The notes under the pieces were generated by a model, which had not been told where the DNA came from, did no database searches, and was given only the letters and a program-made list of their open reading frames with translations. A stretch of 64,000 bases of DNA, taken from positions 1 through 64,000 of the forward strand of contig NZ_JACGZW010000016.1 of the NCBI RefSeq assembly GCF_014145675.1. Reading direction: 5' to 3'. Shown one piece after another: positions 60,077 to 64,000 of this stretch. The translations under genes and the position numbers were made by a program. Position 1 is the stretch's first letter; the number at the start of each line of letters is the position of its first letter. Source of the DNA: Amycolatopsis dendrobii (lineage in GTDB: Bacteria > Actinomycetota > Actinomycetes > Mycobacteriales > Pseudonocardiaceae).

Positions 60077-60580
60077 GTGCCTGGATCCGGAGAATCCGAG
60101 ATCGTGCTGATCCCGCTCGACGAGCCGGGGCTCGAGCGGCTTCTGGACGCCGCGGTGGCCGACGCCGAACCGACGGAGGTCATGCCGCCGGTGGAAGGTC
60201 CCGCCGGGTGGACCGAAGCCCGCCGCGAAGCGTTTCTCGCGTTTCACCGCAGGCGATCGCTCAATCCGGACACCGCCATCGAGACGACGTGGGTCGTGGA
60301 AGTCGACGGCCGCGTCTGCGGGGCGGCGCGGCTGCGGCCAGTGTCCGGACGGGCCGCACTGGCGGTCGAGGCCGGGGTGTGGCTGGGCCGATCGGCGCGC
60401 GGACGCGGAATCGGCCGCAAGGTGACCGCGGTACTGCTGGACGCGGCCCGCGACGGCGGCGCGGCGAAGTTCGTCGCGACGACCACTGTGGACAATGCGG
60501 CGGCACAGCGGCTGCTGAGCGGGGCCGGCGCGGAACTGGACGTGCGCGGCACGGAGATCGACGCGCACCTGGACTTCTGA
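60077..60580 (+). CDS. GNAT-family N-acetyltransferase
   Basis: 167 aa. Acetyl-CoA-binding motif A is visible as VEAGVWLGRSARGRGIGRKVTAVLLDAA, and motif B as FVATTTVDNAAAQRLLSGAGAEL. The acceptor (amino sugar, protein N-terminus or antibiotic) cannot be told. GTG start; a hairpin repeat lies about 50 nt after its stop. The gene stands alone. Confidence 0.85.
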   Translation: MPGSGESEIVLIPLDEPGLERLLDAAVADAEPTEVMPPVEGPAGWTEARREAFLAFHRRRSLNPDTAIETTWVVEVDGRVCGAARLRPVSGRAALAVEAGVWLGRSARGRGIGRKVTAVLLDAARDGGAAKFVATTTVDNAAAQRLLSGAGAELDVRGTEIDAHLDF

Positions 60581-60632
60581 CCGCTCGCCCGGCCGACGAG
60601 ACGGCCTTCACGGCTTCGCTCCGATGAGGTCC

Positions 60633-60679
60633 GTGAAGGGCTCCTTGAGGGAATCAGATTCCCTCAAGGAGTCCTTCAC
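60633..60679. repeat. 47-nt hairpin repeat, copy 3
   Basis: Same structure as copies 1 and 2, with one arm difference (GTGAAGGGCTCC against GTGAAGGACTCC) that remains a G-U pair in + strand RNA. It follows the GNAT gene and precedes the asnB terminator from the other side. Confidence 0.85.
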
Positions 60680-60739
60680 CGACGTCGGCATCGCGCGCCC
60701 GGTCCCGAGGGTAACGGGGCGGCACACCACAGCCGCTGA

Positions 60740-60769
60740 GCCCGGCACCGCGCGGAAACGGTGCCGGGC
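60740..60769. terminator. Terminator of asnB
   Basis: Perfect 11-bp stem GCCCGGCACCG / CGGTGCCGGGC with an 8-nt loop, 22 nt beyond the asnB stop on the minus strand. Confidence 0.8.
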
Positions 60770-60791
60770 GAGCAGCGGGCCAGGGCCAAGG

Positions 60792-62633
60792 TCAGTTGAG
60801 TTCCAGCTCCGGCGAGTACATGTCGAACCAGTGGTGCAGGTCCAGCGCCCGGTCCATGCCGACGCGCTGTGCCTGGCTGATCGTCGCCGGGTCGGTGTCC
60901 GCCGACTGCTGCAGCCATTCCCGGCTGACCATCTGGAACACCGGATTGTCCTTCTGCGCCAAGGCTTCCTTGATCTGCTGCTGCAGCGCGATCGCGTACC
61001 CCGGGTCCTGAGTGGAGGGATACGGGCTCTTCACCCGGTCCCGCACCGACGCCGGCAGCACGTGCTTCGTCGCGTGCCGCAGCAGGCTCTTTTCCCTGCC
61101 GTCGTAGGTCTTCAGCGACCACGGCGTGTTGTAGACGTACTCCACGAGCCGGTGGTCGCAGAACGGCACGCGCACTTCCAGGCCCACCGCCATCGACATG
61201 CGGTCCTTGCGGTCGAGCAGCTGCCGTACGAAACGGGTCAGGTGGAGGTTGCAGATGACGCGCATCCGCGACTCCCGCTCGGATTCGCCGTCCAGCAAGT
61301 CCACTTGGGACACTGCGGTGCGGTACTGGTCGGCGACGTAGGACTCCAGGTCCAGCTTCGCGGCCAGGCCCGGTTCGAGCAGCGATTCCCGGTCGTCCAT
61401 CAGGCTGTTGCGGAACGCCAGCCACGGGAAGGTGTCCGCCTTCACCGCGGCCTCGTCGTGGAACCAGCGGTACCCGCCGAACACCTCGTCGGCCGATTCG
61501 CCGGACAGCGCGACCGTCGATTCCGCCCGGATCGCCTTGAACAGCAAGTACAAGGACGTGTCCATGTCGCCGAGCCCGGTGGGGATGTCACGGGCGCGCA
61601 GCACCTTGCGGCGCACCTCGGGGTCGCTCAGGTCGGCCGGGTTCAGCATCACGTCCTGGTGAGCGGAACCGACGAGCTTGGCGACGTCGCGGATGTAGGG
61701 CGAGTCGGGGGTGTCGCGCATTTCGTCGGGCTGGAAGTTCTCCTCCTGCCCGAAGAAGTCGACCGAGAACGTGCGCAGCTGCTCGCCCTGCTCGGCCAGC
61801 CGGGCGGCGGCGAGGCCGGTGACCGCGCTCGAGTCGAGGCCGCCGGACAGCAGCACGCAGCGCGGGACGTCGGCGACCAGCTGCCGGTGGACGATGTCGG
61901 TCATCAGCTCGCGCACGCGCGCGACCGTCGTCTCCTGGTCGTCGGTGTGCTGCTTCGCGTCGAGCTTCCAGTAGGTGCGGGTGTTGATGCCCTCGCGGGT
62001 CACCGTCACGACGGTGGCCGGGTCGACCTCGTACATGCCCTTCCACAGCGACCAGCCCGGCCGCTTCGTGAAGCCCATCAGCTCGCGCAGGCCGTCGCTG
62101 TCGACCACCTTGCGCGCCAGCGGGTTCGCGAGGATCGCCTTGGGCTCGGAGCCGAACAGGACGCCGTCGCGGGTGGGGTAGTAGTAGAACGGCTTGATGC
62201 CCATCCGGTCGCGGATCATCACGAGCTTCTGGTCGCGTTCGTCCCAGATCGCGAACGCGTACATGCCGTTGAGGTGGTCCACGACCTCGGCGCCCCACTG
62301 CAGGTAGCCGTGCAGCACGACCTCGGTGTCGCTGTCGGTCTCCCAGCGGTGGCCCAGTTTGGTGAGTTCTTCACGAAGTTCGGAGAAGTTGTACGCCTCG
62401 CCGCTGTAGACCATGGCGACTTCGCCGTTCGGAGTCTTGACGCTCATCGGCTGGCGGCCGCCCGGCAGGTCGATGATGGCGAGCCGGCGGTGACCGAGCG
62501 CGACCGAACGGCGGACCCAGGTTCCGCGGTCGTCGGGTCCTCGGCAGGCCATGGTCTCGGTCATCGCGTCCGCGATCTCCTGCTGCTGCGTGAGATCGGT
62601 GTCGTAGGAAACCCAGCCCGCGATTCCGCACAT
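60792..62633 (-). CDS. asnB: Asparagine synthase, glutamine-hydrolysing
   Basis: 613 aa, normal length. Cys2 (MCGIAGW) is the glutaminase nucleophile; the N-terminal Ntn domain also has CRGPDDRG, RRLAIIDL and NGEVAMVYSGEAYNF. The synthetase domain has the PP-loop LLSGGLDSSAVTGL and LSGESADEVFGGYRW. It makes asparagine from aspartate, glutamine and ATP. It could instead amidate another carboxylate, as some actinomycete paralogues do. Monocistronic between its terminator and an upstream dyad at 62660-62674. Confidence 0.94.
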   Translation of the reverse strand: MCGIAGWVSYDTDLTQQQEIADAMTETMACRGPDDRGTWVRRSVALGHRRLAIIDLPGGRQPMSVKTPNGEVAMVYSGEAYNFSELREELTKLGHRWETDSDTEVVLHGYLQWGAEVVDHLNGMYAFAIWDERDQKLVMIRDRMGIKPFYYYPTRDGVLFGSEPKAILANPLARKVVDSDGLRELMGFTKRPGWSLWKGMYEVDPATVVTVTREGINTRTYWKLDAKQHTDDQETTVARVRELMTDIVHRQLVADVPRCVLLSGGLDSSAVTGLAAARLAEQGEQLRTFSVDFFGQEENFQPDEMRDTPDSPYIRDVAKLVGSAHQDVMLNPADLSDPEVRRKVLRARDIPTGLGDMDTSLYLLFKAIRAESTVALSGESADEVFGGYRWFHDEAAVKADTFPWLAFRNSLMDDRESLLEPGLAAKLDLESYVADQYRTAVSQVDLLDGESERESRMRVICNLHLTRFVRQLLDRKDRMSMAVGLEVRVPFCDHRLVEYVYNTPWSLKTYDGREKSLLRHATKHVLPASVRDRVKSPYPSTQDPGYAIALQQQIKEALAQKDNPVFQMVSREWLQQSADTDPATISQAQRVGMDRALDLHHWFDMYSPELELN

Positions 62634-62659
62634 ACGAGCCCTCCCTGAACCTAGTTAGT

Positions 62660-62674
62660 TAGTTGATACAACTA
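62660..62674. promoter_or_regulatory. Dyad upstream of asnB
   Basis: TAGTTGATACAACTA is a perfect 6-bp-arm dyad 26 nt before the asnB start, preceded by TTAG repeats (CTAGTTAGTTAG). It may be a MarR-like operator or overlap the promoter. Confidence 0.5.
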
Positions 62675-62978
62675 TTGGTTACTCAGGTGTAACACGGACC
62701 CCCGATCGTTGTCTGCCCGAATTGCACTCTCTGTCCTTGATCCGCTACCAGCTGTGCCGCAAGTCACCCACCAACTACGGACAGTCATGCCGTCGCGCTG
62801 ACCCGGATGGCGCTTGACGCAGTGGCCCGGGTCACCAGCCGTCAAGATCGCGTAAACGCCCCCAGGTCGCGGCGTCAAGGAGGCGTCAGACGCGGGTGCT
62901 TACGCTCCGCGACGACCGCACAGTGGCTCTCGACCGACGGTCACCCCGTGCCGGGTGACCCTTCCTGAGAGGTGCCTC
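62675..62978. promoter_or_regulatory. Divergent asnB/kdp control region
   Basis: No gene seen. CGTCAAG occurs at 62840-62846 and 62873-62879, with a related CGTCAGA at 62884-62890 and the reverse TTGACG at 62814-62819; these could be response-regulator sites (KdpE is the obvious candidate). A hairpin GGTCACCC/GGGTGACC (62939-62960) sits 18 nt before the first kdp-operon start codon. Confidence 0.45.
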
Positions 62979-63062
62979 GTGGCGGATTTGCTGTACGCCC
63001 TATTGCTCATCGGCGTTTTCGTGGTGCTCGCCGGTGTCCTGCGCGGGCTGGAGAAGCTGTGA
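62979..63062 (+). CDS. 27-aa membrane micro-protein upstream of kdpF
   Basis: 27 codons from a GTG: a single hydrophobic helix (ADLLYALLLIGVFVVLAGVL) followed by RGLEKL. CTGAGAGGTG precedes the GTG. Its stop overlaps the kdpF start (GTGA). The architecture mirrors KdpF, a one-helix lipid-like stabiliser of the KdpABC pump, so it may be a second small subunit. It is too short for most gene finders, and I know no published function. Confidence 0.7.
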   Translation: MADLLYALLLIGVFVVLAGVLRGLEKL

Positions 63063-63160
63063 GCGGCGCGGGCACCGTGGCCAACATCGTCGGCGGGCTG
63101 CTGGCGCTTGGCCTCCTCGGCTACCTGTTCGTCGCCCTCGTGAGGCCGGAGAAATTCTGA
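63059..63160 (+). CDS. kdpF: K(+)-transporting ATPase subunit KdpF
   Basis: 33 aa, one transmembrane helix, ending FVALVRPEKF, the recognisable KdpF tail. It stabilises the KdpABC complex at the KdpA surface. GTG overlaps the stop of the 27-aa micro-protein and its own stop is one base from the kdpA ATG. Confidence 0.9.
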   Translation: MSGAGTVANIVGGLLALGLLGYLFVALVRPEKF

Positions 63161-63161
63161 G

Positions 63162-64000
63162 ATGAGTGACGTCGCGGCCGGCTTCCTGCAAGCCGGCATG
63201 CTCCTGGTCGCCCTCGCGGTGGTCTACAAACCCCTCGGCGACTACCTCGCCCGCGTCTTCTCCACCGAGAAGCATCTGCGGGTCGAGAGGGCCCTGTACA
63301 AGGTCGTCCGGGTCGACCCGGACACCGAGCAGCACTGGAAGACCTACGCCTCCGGCGTGCTCGGCTTCTCGTTCGTCTCGGTGATCCTGCTGTACCTGGT
63401 GCAGCGCCTGCAGTCGATCCTGCCGTGGAACTTCGATCGCGGCCCGGTATCGCCTGCCGTCGCGTTCAACACCGCGGTTTCCTTCGTGACCAACACGAAC
63501 TGGCAGTCCTACACGCCCGAGACGACCATGGGCCACTTCGTCCAGATGGCCGGGCTCACCGTGCAGAACTTCCTGTCCGCGGGCGTCGGGCTGGCCGTGG
63601 CGATCGCGGTGACGCGCGGGTTCGTCCGCTCGCGCACCGACCGGCTCGGCAACTTCTGGGTCGACCTGACCCGCGGCACGATCCGCGTGCTGCTGCCGAT
63701 GGCGTTCGTGTTCGCGATCGTCCTCGTGGCGCTCGGCGTGGTGCAAAGCCTCCGTTCCGGCGTCGCGGTGACCAACCCGGACGGCAGCACCAGCACGATC
63801 GCGCTGGCCCCGGCGGCGAGCCAGGAAGTGATCAAGGAACTCGGCACGAACGGCGGCGGCATCTTCAACGCCAACTCCGCGCACCCGTTCGAAAACCCGA
63901 ACGTCTGGACCAACCTCGTCGAGATCTTCCTGATCCTGGTGATCCCGGTCTGCCTCACCCGCGCTTTCGGGCAGCTGGTGGGCAACCGCAAGCAGGGCTA
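63162..64000 (+). CDS. kdpA: K(+)-transporting ATPase subunit KdpA, N-terminal part
   Basis: The first 279 codons are present; the gene continues beyond the right edge. The selectivity-filter regions are visible as SFVTNTNWQSYTPE and GTNGGGIFNANSAHPFENP, with the usual N-terminal helix and KPLGDYLARVF. KdpA is the channel-like potassium-binding subunit of the high-affinity KdpFABC pump, induced at low potassium by KdpDE. ATG follows the kdpF stop by one base. Confidence 0.96.
   Translation, partial: MSDVAAGFLQAGMLLVALAVVYKPLGDYLARVFSTEKHLRVERALYKVVRVDPDTEQHWKTYASGVLGFSFVSVILLYLVQRLQSILPWNFDRGPVSPAVAFNTAVSFVTNTNWQSYTPETTMGHFVQMAGLTVQNFLSAGVGLAVAIAVTRGFVRSRTDRLGNFWVDLTRGTIRVLLPMAFVFAIVLVALGVVQSLRSGVAVTNPDGSTSTIALAPAASQEVIKELGTNGGGIFNANSAHPFENPNVWTNLVEIFLILVIPVCLTRAFGQLVGNRKQG

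Overview
The window is high-GC, densely coded DNA with many GTG starts, many 4-nt start/stop overlaps and several probable leaderless promoters. This is typical of an actinomycete. A 47-nt hairpin repeat occurs three times, and the gene set (SigD/ShbA-like sigma factor, MocR regulator, acyl-CoA-reductase-like double SDR, form II CO-dehydrogenase-like hydroxylase) suggests Pseudonocardiaceae, probably Amycolatopsis. The genus is an inference from remembered sequence style, not from a search. I saw no rRNA, tRNA, prophage, insertion sequence or CRISPR array; it reads as chromosomal.

Layout. 1-12.7 kb is mixed housekeeping: the end of lipA, sdaA, an ArsR/GntR regulator pair around a strong dyad, a penicillin-binding protein whose transpeptidase motifs are altered, an orphan siderophore-type ABC ATPase under an IdeR/DmdR-like iron box, a MocR regulator, a two-domain reductase, a ferredoxin-reductase-like flavoprotein and a Bcr/CflA MFS pump. 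12.8-23.0 kb is a complete candidate non-phosphorylating L-fucose pathway: FAH hydrolase, L-fuconate dehydratase, SDR, a three-part sugar ABC transporter, a GntR/FCD regulator, mutarotase, aldose dehydrogenase and lactonase. Related 15-bp dyads lie in front of both halves, and two minisatellites sit between them.

23.1-28.6 kb holds an ECF sigma factor, a GtrA-type membrane protein with a long disordered head, a cysteine-free HesB-like protein, and a glycerate kinase/hydroxyacid dehydrogenase pair. 28.9-35.6 kb is the beta-ketoadipate branch (pcaIJFHGDC plus an IclR regulator) behind two PcaR-like boxes; pcaB is absent. 35.1-45.5 kb is a molybdenum hydroxylase locus (MobA-like, MoxR, VWA, XdhC, small/large/medium subunits, CoxG) interrupted by two non-coding stretches of about 0.85 and 1.0 kb, the second with a 15-bp-unit repeat.

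45.6-52.9 kb contains a diguanylate cyclase, a flavin monooxygenase, a three-gene unit (secreted CBM32-FN3-metallophosphatase, MFS permease, beta-propeller protein) and a hydrolase under paired operators. 52.9-58.7 kb is an inositol-type uptake and catabolism locus (ABC transporter, IolE-like, LacI, IolG-like) around a LacI palindrome. 58.7-64 kb has a TetR/SDR pair around a perfect operator, a GNAT enzyme, asnB and the start of the kdp potassium-uptake operon, including a 27-codon membrane micro-ORF before kdpF.

The clusters act mainly in carbon scavenging (deoxysugar, aromatic acid, inositol, C1/aldehyde oxidation). Most have a local regulator next to a visible dyad, so the window is rich in testable regulator-operator pairs.
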